Shown here in pieces: positions 52,105 through 59,991 of a stretch of DNA of 64,000 nt. The notes beneath the pieces were generated by a model. That model did no database searches. It was not told where the DNA came from and worked only from the letters and a program-made list of their open reading frames with translations. The position numbers and the translations under genes were made by a program. The stretch comes from Novosphingobium sp. JCM 18896 (GTDB lineage: Bacteria > Pseudomonadota > Alphaproteobacteria > Sphingomonadales > Sphingomonadaceae). The stretch's first letter is position 1, and each line of letters begins with the position of its first letter. The stretch covers positions 372,001 to 436,000 of the forward strand of contig NZ_JAPCZF010000005.1 of the NCBI RefSeq assembly GCF_025938095.1, given 5' to 3'.

Positions 52105-53238
52105 TCAGTCTCGCCGGGCGAAAACCTTGCGGACAGCGACGACGCTGTTGCCGAAGCAACTCCCGATCAGCAGATCGGCGCCCGCCTGCACGGCGACCGT
52201 CGCAGCGTTGAGCGGGGTGCCGGCGAAGGCGAACAGACGCTCGGCCGTCATCGTATCGGTGCGGATCGCATAGACTTCGGACGCGGCCGGGCAAGGCTTT
52301 TCGGGGTGCTGGAAGCAGGCCATCGGCTTCGGACCGGCGGCGACCCCGGCGACCAGCAGACGGCCGTCCGCAGTCCAGGAGGCATTGTCCGGGTTAGGCA
52401 CGGCAACGCTGGCCACGACCCTGCCCTGGGCGAGATCGAGCTTGCGCACGTCGCCGCCCTTGCTGGCCGTGTTGATGTAGGCATAGCGCCCGGCGGCATC
52501 GACCTGGACGCCGTTGGGCATCGGCGCTTCGCTGCCGGGCTGGCGGCCGATGCCGGCACCCGGCGCCCAGCGCCAGAGGAAGCCCGTGTTCTCGCCGCGC
52601 GCGGCTTTCAACCCGGCGTCGCGCGTCTCGGCATTGCCGCCCATGTGCATGGTAGTCACGAGAAAGGCGCCGCCCGGCAGCGCCGCGACGTCGTTGAGAT
52701 GGCTCGAGGCCGGCGCGACCACACAGCCGCGCCAGCGCAGCGACCATTGTCCGGCGCGGCCGGTCAGCTCGAAGAATTCGACCGACTCGCGCCCGCCATG
52801 ATTGACCGCCAGAAGTTGCCAGGCGCCATCCCGTCGCTTCGACAGATGGAGGCCGTGCGGTAGCAGGCGCGCGCCGATCTCTTCGGTGCAGGTGGGATCG
52901 CCCCAGGAGGCGCGCCCCGGCCGGGCCGAACGCGCGGGATAGAGCGCGGCGACCGTGCCGGTGCGAAGGTTCACCAGCTTCAGGACGCCCGGCTGCGGCT
53001 CGAGACCGCTGGGCCCCATCTTCAGATGCATGTCGCTGGCGATCACGCTGGCGGTCCCCGGCACGGGCTCGAGATCCTCGGGAAACGGCACGCCGCAGTA
53101 AGGAACGAGATCGCCGTTCGCCTGGCATTCGGCATCCGCAGCTCGGAGCTGATGCTCCTGCCCGACCGCAGGTGGCGTCCCGAGACCTGCCAGGATTGCC
53201 AGCGCGCAGGTTTGCGCGATCGATCGCCTTGTCGCCAT
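52105..53238 (-). CDS. Secreted paraoxonase-family (PON-like) beta-propeller lactonase
   Basis: The 377-residue protein starts after GGGAGAG; residues 1-27 are a signal peptide (cut after VGQ). The rest is a six-bladed propeller. The catalytic dyad of human PON1 (H115, H134) maps to H128 (LPHGLHLSK) and H147 (LAVNHGGRES) with the same 19-residue spacing. The calcium ligands E53, N168, N224, D269 and N270 map to E54 (PEDLE), N182 (LNDVA), N242 (MPNGV), D284 and N285 (NPDNAS). PON enzymes hydrolyse lactones and aryl esters. It should act in the periplasm, and dyad C lies upstream. Confidence 0.78.
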   Translation of the reverse strand: MATRRSIAQTCALAILAGLGTPPAVGQEHQLRAADAECQANGDLVPYCGVPFPEDLEPVPGTASVIASDMHLKMGPSGLEPQPGVLKLVNLRTGTVAALYPARSARPGRASWGDPTCTEEIGARLLPHGLHLSKRRDGAWQLLAVNHGGRESVEFFELTGRAGQWSLRWRGCVVAPASSHLNDVAALPGGAFLVTTMHMGGNAETRDAGLKAARGENTGFLWRWAPGAGIGRQPGSEAPMPNGVQVDAAGRYAYINTASKGGDVRKLDLAQGRVVASVAVPNPDNASWTADGRLLVAGVAAGPKPMACFQHPEKPCPAASEVYAIRTDTMTAERLFAFAGTPLNAATVAVQAGADLLIGSCFGNSVVAVRKVFARRD

Positions 53239-53310
53239 ATGTCTCTCCCTTGTCGGGAGCGGTCGATACCAGCCCCTGCCGACCGCGCCTCATGGCGATT
53301 GACGAAGACA

Positions 53311-53331
53311 CCCATCGTTTTAGCTGATGGG
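53311..53331. promoter_or_regulatory. LysR-type dyad C (upstream of the lactonase gene)
   Basis: The arms CCCATC and GATGGG are perfectly complementary across nine bases, and the site matches dyads A and B at all 14 fixed positions. It lies 73-93 bp before the lactonase start, nearly the same distance as dyad B from the LysR start. Confidence 0.6.
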
Positions 53332-53435
53332 CTCGGCCTGTTCGTTGCTGCAGCGGACTATCTGCGCGAGCCGCACGTGCCTCGAGCGTTTGGCTTCAGG
53401 TTTTCGTCTGCATGGCGAAGATCATCCTGCAAGAC

Positions 53436-53526
53436 TGGCGGAGCGGGAGGGATTCGAACCCTCGATACGCTTTTGACGTATACTCACTTTCCAGGCGAGC
53501 GCCTTCGACCACTCGGCCACCGCTCC
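53436..53526 (-). tRNA. tRNA-Ser (anticodon GGA)
   Basis: On the minus strand, a seven-pair acceptor stem (GGAGCGG with CCGCTCC) encloses the D-arm (GGCCGAGTGGTCGAAGGC), the anticodon loop with GGA, a long variable arm typical of tRNA-Ser and the T-arm GGTTCGAATCC. The discriminator G and an encoded CCA end follow. The anticodon reads UCC and UCU codons. Confidence 0.96.
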
Positions 53527-53609
53527 GCATGCTCTGGAAGGCGGGCCCTAGCGGGGGGCGGGGCACTGCGCAAGTCGTGGCCCGCATTTTAGAACGTGGC
53601 GATTTCGCC

Positions 53610-55718
53610 TCAGATGCGTTCGGCCTCGGCCACGGCTTCGCTCGCGCGCAGCGAGGAGATGATCCGCGACAGGTGGGCGACGTCCTTGACCTCGAGATCG
53701 ACCTCGTAGGTGCCGAAGGGATCGTCGCGCTGGATCATGTGCAGGTCGGTGACGTTGGCGCGGTTGTTGGCGAAGATCGCGGTGACTTCGGCGAGAGTTC
53801 CCGGACGGTTGTAGAGCACGATGCGCAGGCGGCCGACCGCGCCGGTCGAGCGCTCGCCCCACGACAGGTCGAGCCAGTCGGCATCGATGCCGCTGGCGAG
53901 GCTGAGGCAGTCGATCGTGTGGACCTCGACACCCTTGCCGGGCTGGCGCAGGCCGACGATACGATCGCCGGGCACCGGGTGGCAGCATTCGGCGAGGTGG
54001 AAGGCCATGCCCGGGGTCAGCCCGCGGATCGAGATCGCGCGCTCCTGCTTGGGCCAGTCGTCGTGCTCGGTGAGGTCGGCGGCGCTGCCGGGGACGAGCG
54101 CTTCCATCACCTCGCGGTCGGACAGCTTGGCCGTGCCGATCGCGGCCATCAGCTCTTCCTCGCGCGCGAAGCCGAGCCGCTTGACCGCATCGGCGATCGC
54201 CTTCTTGCCGATCTTGGTGGGCAGGCGCTCGACGATCTCCTCGAACAGCTTGCGGCCGATCGCGGCGATTTCCTGCAATTCCTTGGCGCGCACCGCACGG
54301 CGGATCGCCGCGCGCGCCTTGCCGGTGACGACGAAGCCGAGCCACGAGAGCTGCGGCTGGGCGTTGCGGCTCTTGATGATCTCCACCACGTCGCCGTTGT
54401 TGAGCGGGGTGCGCAGCGGGATGTGGCGGCCGTTGATCTTGGCGCCGACCGCGGCATTGCCGAGATCGGTGTGCACGGCATAAGCGAAGTCGACCGGAGT
54501 CGAGCCCTTGGGCAGCTGGTGCAGCGAACCCTTGGGGGTGAAGGCGAAGATGCGGTCCTGATAGATCGCCAGCTTGGTGTGCTCGAGCAGTTCCTCGGCA
54601 TCGTGGCTGGCGTCGACGATCTCGATCAGGTCGCGCAGCCAGCCCACTTCCTCGTCGGGCCGCGGGCCGCCGGGATTGGCGCCGCCCTGCTTGTAGGCCC
54701 AGTGCGCGGCGAGGCCATATTCGTTGGTCTCGTGCATGTCTTTGGTGCGGAGCTGCACTTCGACGCGCATCGAGTTCTCGTAGATCAGCGCCGTATGGAG
54801 CGAACGATAGCCGTTGGTCTTGGGCGTCGAGATGTAGTCCTTGAACCGGCCAGGGATCATCTGCCAGGTCCGGTGGAGCAAGCCGAGCGCCTGGTAGCAG
54901 TCGTCGACGCTGTCGGTGATAACGCGGAAGGCCATGATGTCGGTGATCTGTTCGAAGGTGACGTGGCGTTCGGCCATCTTCTTCCAGATCGAATAGGGGT
55001 GCTTCTCGCGCCCCGAGACCTCGACCTTGAGCCCGGCCTCGGCCAGCGCCTGCTTGATCGACAGCGCGATCGCGCCGACCTGGCTGCCTTCCTGGCTGCG
55101 GATCTGCGCGAGCCGGCCGGTGATCGTGGCATAGGCTTCGGGCTCGAGCTGCTCGAAGGCGAGCAGCTGCATCTCGCGCATGTATTCGTACATGCCCACG
55201 CGCTCGGCCAGCGGCGCATAGATATCCATCGTCTCGCGGGCGATGCGGCGGCGCTTGTCCTCGCTTTTGATGAAATGGAGCGTGCGCATGTTGTGCAGGC
55301 GGTCGGCCAGCTTGACCAGCAGGACGCGCAGGTCCTCGCTCATCGCCAGCAGGAACTTGCGCAGGTTCTCGGCGGCGCGCTCGGTGTCGGTCAGGGTCTC
55401 GATCTTCGAGAGCTTGGTGACGCCGTCGACGAGCCGCGCGACGTCGGGGCCGAAGAACTTCTCGACCTCGTCGATCGTCGCCAGGGTATCCTCGACCGTG
55501 TCGTGGAGCAGGGCGGTGACGATCGTTTCCTGGTCGAGCTTGAGCTCGGTCATAAGGCCGGCGACTTCGACCGGGTGGCTGAAGTAGGGATCGCCCGAAG
55601 CGCGCTTCTGCGTGCCGTGCTTCTGGACGGTATAGACATAGGCACGGTTCAGCATGGCCTCGTCCGCATCGGGATCGTAGGCCTTCACACGTTCGACAAG
55701 TTCGTACTGGCGCAGCAT
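53610..55718 (-). CDS. rsh: Bifunctional (p)ppGpp synthetase/hydrolase (Rsh, SpoT/RelA type)
   Basis: The 702-residue protein has the HD hydrolase domain (TALLHDTVEDT, H72-D73), the synthetase domain (YSIWKKMAERHV, then DYISTPKTNGYRSLHT near residue 305), a TGS domain (FTPKGSLHQLPKGSTPVDFAY), the zinc-finger-like segment ECCHPVPGDRIVG and a C-terminal ACT domain. The hydrolase motif is intact, so it both makes and degrades the stringent-response alarmone; alphaproteobacteria usually have one such enzyme. Upstream is a 319-bp interval with an inverted repeat. Confidence 0.96.
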   Translation of the reverse strand: MLRQYELVERVKAYDPDADEAMLNRAYVYTVQKHGTQKRASGDPYFSHPVEVAGLMTELKLDQETIVTALLHDTVEDTLATIDEVEKFFGPDVARLVDGVTKLSKIETLTDTERAAENLRKFLLAMSEDLRVLLVKLADRLHNMRTLHFIKSEDKRRRIARETMDIYAPLAERVGMYEYMREMQLLAFEQLEPEAYATITGRLAQIRSQEGSQVGAIALSIKQALAEAGLKVEVSGREKHPYSIWKKMAERHVTFEQITDIMAFRVITDSVDDCYQALGLLHRTWQMIPGRFKDYISTPKTNGYRSLHTALIYENSMRVEVQLRTKDMHETNEYGLAAHWAYKQGGANPGGPRPDEEVGWLRDLIEIVDASHDAEELLEHTKLAIYQDRIFAFTPKGSLHQLPKGSTPVDFAYAVHTDLGNAAVGAKINGRHIPLRTPLNNGDVVEIIKSRNAQPQLSWLGFVVTGKARAAIRRAVRAKELQEIAAIGRKLFEEIVERLPTKIGKKAIADAVKRLGFAREEELMAAIGTAKLSDREVMEALVPGSAADLTEHDDWPKQERAISIRGLTPGMAFHLAECCHPVPGDRIVGLRQPGKGVEVHTIDCLSLASGIDADWLDLSWGERSTGAVGRLRIVLYNRPGTLAEVTAIFANNRANVTDLHMIQRDDPFGTYEVDLEVKDVAHLSRIISSLRASEAVAEAERI

Positions 55719-56037
55719 CTCGGCCTAAATGGGCGGAGAACCCCCGCGAGGGCAAGGGGGAAGCGCCGGTGAAATGAAGGAGAAGCCTGTCGCCGCCAGC
55801 TTTGAGCGCTCTGGCCCAGGGAGGATAGGCGGCGACAGTACAGCCTATACGCGCAGACCCGGCATTCGGTTCCCGTCCGTGCGGCCCGCCCGCGAATTTT
55901 TTCGTCCTCGGAAAACGCGCTTAACGGGCCGGTAAGTAGTTATGCGGATAAAGGTCGCGACACGGCGGAAAACGCCGGATCGGGAAAAAGGGGTGTCCTG
56001 CGCAAGGCGACGAGACGCGGCAGCAGGGGGCGCCACA
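55719..56037. other. Non-coding interval, 319 bp
   Basis: This divergent upstream region of rsh and the MCP-like gene holds the inverted repeat at 55787-55838 and an AT-richer part near 55890-55960. An ATG at 55942 in frame with the MCP-like gene lacks a ribosome site. No other gene is seen. Confidence 0.45.
55787..55838. repeat. 11-bp inverted repeat in rsh upstream region
   Basis: CTGTCGCCGCC (55787-55797) and GGCGGCGACAG (55828-55838) are perfectly complementary across 30 bases that contain a small GAGCGCTC palindrome. In the rsh leader it could form a long RNA hairpin, or it could be a protein site. Confidence 0.4.
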
Positions 56038-57051
56038 TTGCAAGACGACATTCTCACACTCGCACTCGACCTGTCGCGCAACACGGCCGACAAGATCAGC
56101 TCGATCGACATGATCATGGTCAAGACGCAGATGCTGGCGATGAACGCCCGGCTCGAGGCGGCGCGTGCGGGTGAAGTGGGCAAGAGCTTCGCGGTCGTCG
56201 CACAGGAGATGGGCGAAGTGACCAAGGAGGTCAGCGCGCTCTCGGCGGGCCTGCGCACCGCGATCAACGACAATGCCGGACGGATCGAGGCAGCGGGGCG
56301 GCAGATGCTGCTCGATTCGCGCGGCAATCGCTTTGCCGACATGGCGCACAACGCGGTCGAGATCATCGACCGCAACCTCTACGAGCGTTCCTGCGACGTG
56401 CGCTGGTGGGCGACCGATGCCGCCGTGGTCGACGTGCTCGAACGGCCGTCGCCTGAAGCCCAGTCCCACGCCACCGGCCGGCTCGCGACGATCCTGCGGT
56501 CCTATACCGTCTATCTCGATCTCTGGATCGCCGATCGCAACGGCGTGGTCGTCGCCAATGGCCGGCCCGATCGTTACGGTTCGGTGGTCGGCCGCAATGT
56601 CGCGGGGACCGAGTGGTTCCGCAGCGGCATGGCCACGGCCAGCGGCGATTCCTTCGCGGTCTGCGACATCGAGCGCAATGCCGCGCTCGATCAGGCCGAA
56701 GTCGCCACCTATGCCACCGCGATCCGCGCCGGCGGCGCCGAATATGGCCAGCCGCTCGGCGTGCTCGGCATTTTCTTCGACTGGGAGCCGCAGGCCCGGG
56801 CGATCGTCGAAGGCGTGCCGCTCGACGCCGACGAGCGGCGCAGCACGCGCGTGATGCTGCTCAACGCCCGGCACCGGATCATCGCGTCTTCGGGCGGGCA
56901 GGGCGAGGCCGAGACCTATCCGCTCCAGGCCGGCAGCAAGCGCGGTTTCTATCAGAACGGCGCGAAGCTGGTCTCCTTTGCGGTCACGCCGGGCTACGAA
57001 ACCTATGCGGGCCTCGGCTGGTACGGCTGCATCGAAACCGCGGCGGGCTGA
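56038..57051 (+). CDS. Soluble MCP-like signalling protein with C-terminal Cache-like domain
   Basis: I choose the TTG at 56038, eight bases after AGGGGG, giving 337 residues starting at DDILTLALDLS. Residues 1-85 form the MCP hairpin tip (DKISSIDMIMVKTQMLAMNARLEAARAGEVGKSFAVVAQEM), which contacts CheA/CheW. The rest (about 110-330) is Cache-like: LDLWIADRNGVVVANGRPDRYGSVVG and WFRSGMATA are typical. There is no membrane segment or signal peptide, and the order is the reverse of a normal transmembrane MCP. No chemotaxis gene is nearby; an ATG at 55942 would add 32 basic residues. Confidence 0.7.
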   Translation: MQDDILTLALDLSRNTADKISSIDMIMVKTQMLAMNARLEAARAGEVGKSFAVVAQEMGEVTKEVSALSAGLRTAINDNAGRIEAAGRQMLLDSRGNRFADMAHNAVEIIDRNLYERSCDVRWWATDAAVVDVLERPSPEAQSHATGRLATILRSYTVYLDLWIADRNGVVVANGRPDRYGSVVGRNVAGTEWFRSGMATASGDSFAVCDIERNAALDQAEVATYATAIRAGGAEYGQPLGVLGIFFDWEPQARAIVEGVPLDADERRSTRVMLLNARHRIIASSGGQGEAETYPLQAGSKRGFYQNGAKLVSFAVTPGYETYAGLGWYGCIETAAG

Positions 57052-57179
57052 CTTTCGCAGCGGAAGCCGCGGCTTGCCCAAGGCGGTGCCAAAGCGGAGA
57101 TTGTATACGAACCGCGTTGACCTCGGCGTGATGTCTGGCACAAGCGCCGGACAATAAGGCACCGAGGAGAGTAAACCGC

Positions 57180-58433
57180 ATGCCCGCATCGTTCGCCGTC
57201 GGCTGGCGCCAGGTCGGCATCTGCTTCCTGCTGCTCGCCGCCTCGGGCATGATCGCCTCGACCTATTCGCTGGTGGCCCTGCCGCTGGCGCAGGAATTCC
57301 AGCCCAAGCGCACGGTGCTGATGCTGGCGATGACGGTCTATTCGGCGGTCAGCGCGGTGCTGATGCCGCTGATCGGCAATCTCGCCGACCGGTTCTCGGT
57401 GCGCAAGCTGATGGTCGCAGGTGGCTGTTTCCTCGCGGCCGGCTATGCCGCGATCTCGCTGGCGACCTCGTTCTCCCAGGTTCTGATCGCCTTCGCGCTA
57501 CTGATCGCGCCGGCCAACGCGCTGATGGGGCCGGTGGCGGCGACGGTGCTGCTGTCGCGCTGGTTCGCCAATCTGCGCGGCCGTGCGATCGGCATCGCCA
57601 TCGCCGGGATTTCGGCCGGTGGCTTCGCCTTTCCGCTGATCATTTCGGCGCTGCTCGGCGCCAACGACTGGCGGCAGGCGTTGCAGTGGCTATCGGTGGT
57701 GCTGATCCTGTGGACCGTGCCCGCGGCGCTGCTGGTGGTCGAGCGACCCGCCGATCGCGGCCTCAACCCCGACGGTGCGCCCGAAGCGCCCGAACGCGCG
57801 CGGATCGATCAGGGCGAGGCGCCGATCTCCGCCCGCCGGATCCTGACCGATCCGGCCTTCTGGGCGATCGCCGCCACGGTCTCGATCGTCACGGCGGGGA
57901 TGAAGGGCATGATCACCAACCTGGCGCCGCTGGCGCAGGACAGCGGCATCGACGCGACCCGGGCCGCGACCTTGATCTCGGTCTATTCGGCTTGCAGCTT
58001 CGTCGCCAAGCTGAGCTTCGCCGCGCTGGCCGACCGCGTCGGGCCGCGCGTGCTGATGTTCGTCGCACTCGGCGGCTTCGCGCTGGGCATCGGCATGCTG
58101 ACCCAGGCCAGCGCCGGCTATGCCGCGATCGCGCTGGGCGTCGCCTGCATCGGCATCTTCGGCGGGCTGATGGTTCCGATCGAGAGCTTCATCGCGCCGC
58201 GGGTCTTCGGCCAGCGCGCCGTGGGCCGGGCGATGGGCCTGCTTTCGGGCACGATCCTGGTGGCGATGCTGGCGACCCCGCCGATGTTCGGGCTGATCTT
58301 CGACCTGACGGGCAGCTACAAGGGCATCTTCTGGACCTTCAGCGCGCTGGGCATCGCCGCCATGTTCTGGCTGCCGGCGATCCGGCTGCACGCGCGCGAC
58401 GAGGGCGAGGATCCGGTCGCGGCGTTCGAATAG
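57180..58433 (+). CDS. MFS transporter
   Basis: The 417-residue, 12-segment protein has motif A (GNLADRFSVRK) and a long central loop. GAGGAGA lies ten bases before the ATG. It resembles MFS members linked to catabolism of organic acids or hydrophobic compounds in this group. It precedes the P450 gene by 102 bp on the same strand and may take up the P450 substrate. Confidence 0.85.
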   Translation: MPASFAVGWRQVGICFLLLAASGMIASTYSLVALPLAQEFQPKRTVLMLAMTVYSAVSAVLMPLIGNLADRFSVRKLMVAGGCFLAAGYAAISLATSFSQVLIAFALLIAPANALMGPVAATVLLSRWFANLRGRAIGIAIAGISAGGFAFPLIISALLGANDWRQALQWLSVVLILWTVPAALLVVERPADRGLNPDGAPEAPERARIDQGEAPISARRILTDPAFWAIAATVSIVTAGMKGMITNLAPLAQDSGIDATRAATLISVYSACSFVAKLSFAALADRVGPRVLMFVALGGFALGIGMLTQASAGYAAIALGVACIGIFGGLMVPIESFIAPRVFGQRAVGRAMGLLSGTILVAMLATPPMFGLIFDLTGSYKGIFWTFSALGIAAMFWLPAIRLHARDEGEDPVAAFE

Positions 58434-58535
58434 GGCCGACTCCATCGCTCCCGCGAAGGAGGAAACCGCGTTCTCACCGATGATTGCTCGGCGCGCGGGT
58501 TGGTGGCATGCACCTTCTCAATAAGGGAGAAGATC

Positions 58536-59840
58536 ATGTCTGCGCCGACCATTGCCGCCCCGCATCCCAAGAGCCTCGACGACATCCGCGTCGATTTCCC
58601 CGAGGCACCGCCGCACGTTCCGAAGGACCGGATCGTCGATCTGTCGTGGACGATGGGCGGCCTGCCCAACGATCAGGTCGATCCCTACGAGCACATGGGC
58701 TGGCTGGCTGGCGAGAACATTCCGCGGCTGCTGTTCAATCCGCCGGCGCCTGGCGGGCTGGGCGCGATCGCGGGGGGCTCGGCCGCGGGCAACTGGGTGG
58801 TCACGCACTACGAGGACATCGACCGCGTCTATTGCGACAACGATCACTTCTCGAACAAGGGCACGGCCGAGTTCCAGCGCCTGATCGGCGAGACCTTCCC
58901 GTCGATCCCGCTCGGCCTCGATCCGCCCGAGCATACGCCCTATCGCATGTTCCTCACCCAGTTCCTCGGCCCGGCGACGATCACCCGCGTGATGGAGCCG
59001 ATGATCCGCGAAGTGCTCGACGAGATGATCGGCGAGATCGAGAACAAGGGCGAGGTCGACATGGCCTGGGATTTCGCCCGCGTGTTCCCCGTGCGCATCT
59101 TCATGGGCATGATGGGCTTCCCCAAGGAGATGTTCGACGATTTCCTCGAATGGGAATGGAACATCCTCCATTCGGGCAGCCTCGAGAAGATGCAGTGGGC
59201 GCTGCGCAGCGTGCTCGATTTCCTGCGCGGGTTCATCGCCGAGAAGGAAAAGAACCCCGACCAGTTCCTGACCTCGTCGATCGTCCACGGCGACATCAAG
59301 GGACGTAAGTTCACCGATGACGAGAAGATCGGCATGGTCTGGTTCCTCTGGCTCGGCGGTCTCGACACCGTCGCCGCGACGATCGCCCAGATGTTCCGCC
59401 GCATGGCGCTGCAGCCCGAGATTCAGACCCAGCTCCGCAACAATCCCGAACTGATCAACGGCGCGGTCGAGGAATTCCTGCGCACCCAGCCGATCCTCTC
59501 CTCGGCGCGCCGGGCGACCAAGGACTTCGAGTGGCACGGCGTCCAGGTGAAGGCCGGCGACAGCTTCTCCTGCCTCAACCCCGCGGGCAATTTCGATCCG
59601 GCGCGCTTCGACAACCCGCGCGAGTTCGATCCCACGCGCAAGGGCAACCGCCACTTCACCCTCGTCGGCGGTGTCCACTCGTGCCTCGGCGGCCATCTCG
59701 CCCGGCGCGAACTGCGTATTCTGCTCGACGAATGGTTCAAGCGCATTCCCGAGTTCCGGCCCAAGCCTGGCAGCGATACCTCGGTGTTCCCGGGCCTGAT
59801 GTCGATCCGCAACCTGCCGCTGGTCTGGGACGTCAAGTGA
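58536..59840 (+). CDS. Cytochrome P450
   Basis: The 434-residue soluble P450 begins after AAGGGAGAA. Visible are the I-helix segment WLGGLDTVAATIAQ (oxygen-binding Thr present, first Ala replaced by Gly), the ExxR in VEEFLRTQ, and the heme loop VGGVHSCLGGHLARREL with the ligand C383. It will hydroxylate an unknown small molecule. It needs a ferredoxin and reductase, neither of which is in the window. Confidence 0.92.
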   Translation: MSAPTIAAPHPKSLDDIRVDFPEAPPHVPKDRIVDLSWTMGGLPNDQVDPYEHMGWLAGENIPRLLFNPPAPGGLGAIAGGSAAGNWVVTHYEDIDRVYCDNDHFSNKGTAEFQRLIGETFPSIPLGLDPPEHTPYRMFLTQFLGPATITRVMEPMIREVLDEMIGEIENKGEVDMAWDFARVFPVRIFMGMMGFPKEMFDDFLEWEWNILHSGSLEKMQWALRSVLDFLRGFIAEKEKNPDQFLTSSIVHGDIKGRKFTDDEKIGMVWFLWLGGLDTVAATIAQMFRRMALQPEIQTQLRNNPELINGAVEEFLRTQPILSSARRATKDFEWHGVQVKAGDSFSCLNPAGNFDPARFDNPREFDPTRKGNRHFTLVGGVHSCLGGHLARRELRILLDEWFKRIPEFRPKPGSDTSVFPGLMSIRNLPLVWDVK

Positions 59841-59844
59841 TCGA

Positions 59845-59871
59845 TCGTCCCCGCCCGCGCGGCGGGGACGA
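59845..59871 (+). terminator. Perfect 11-bp stem-loop after P450 gene
   Basis: TCGTCCCCGCC pairs exactly with GGCGGGGACGA across five bases, just after the P450 stop codon. It lacks a T-run. Confidence 0.55.
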
Positions 59872-59991
59872 CACCATCGACGGCGGCTACAAATAAAAAC
59901 AGACTCGTGGGCGCGGTGATGGCACAAACCGCGCTGCTGATCGTTGCGCGCGGGAAGCCGGTGATCGGGACGCGAAAGGGTCGAACAGGGG

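Noticed and set aside
53412..55772. A 786-codon plus-strand frame covering tRNA-Ser and rsh
   Set aside because: It runs through a clear tRNA gene and is antisense to the well-supported rsh frame.
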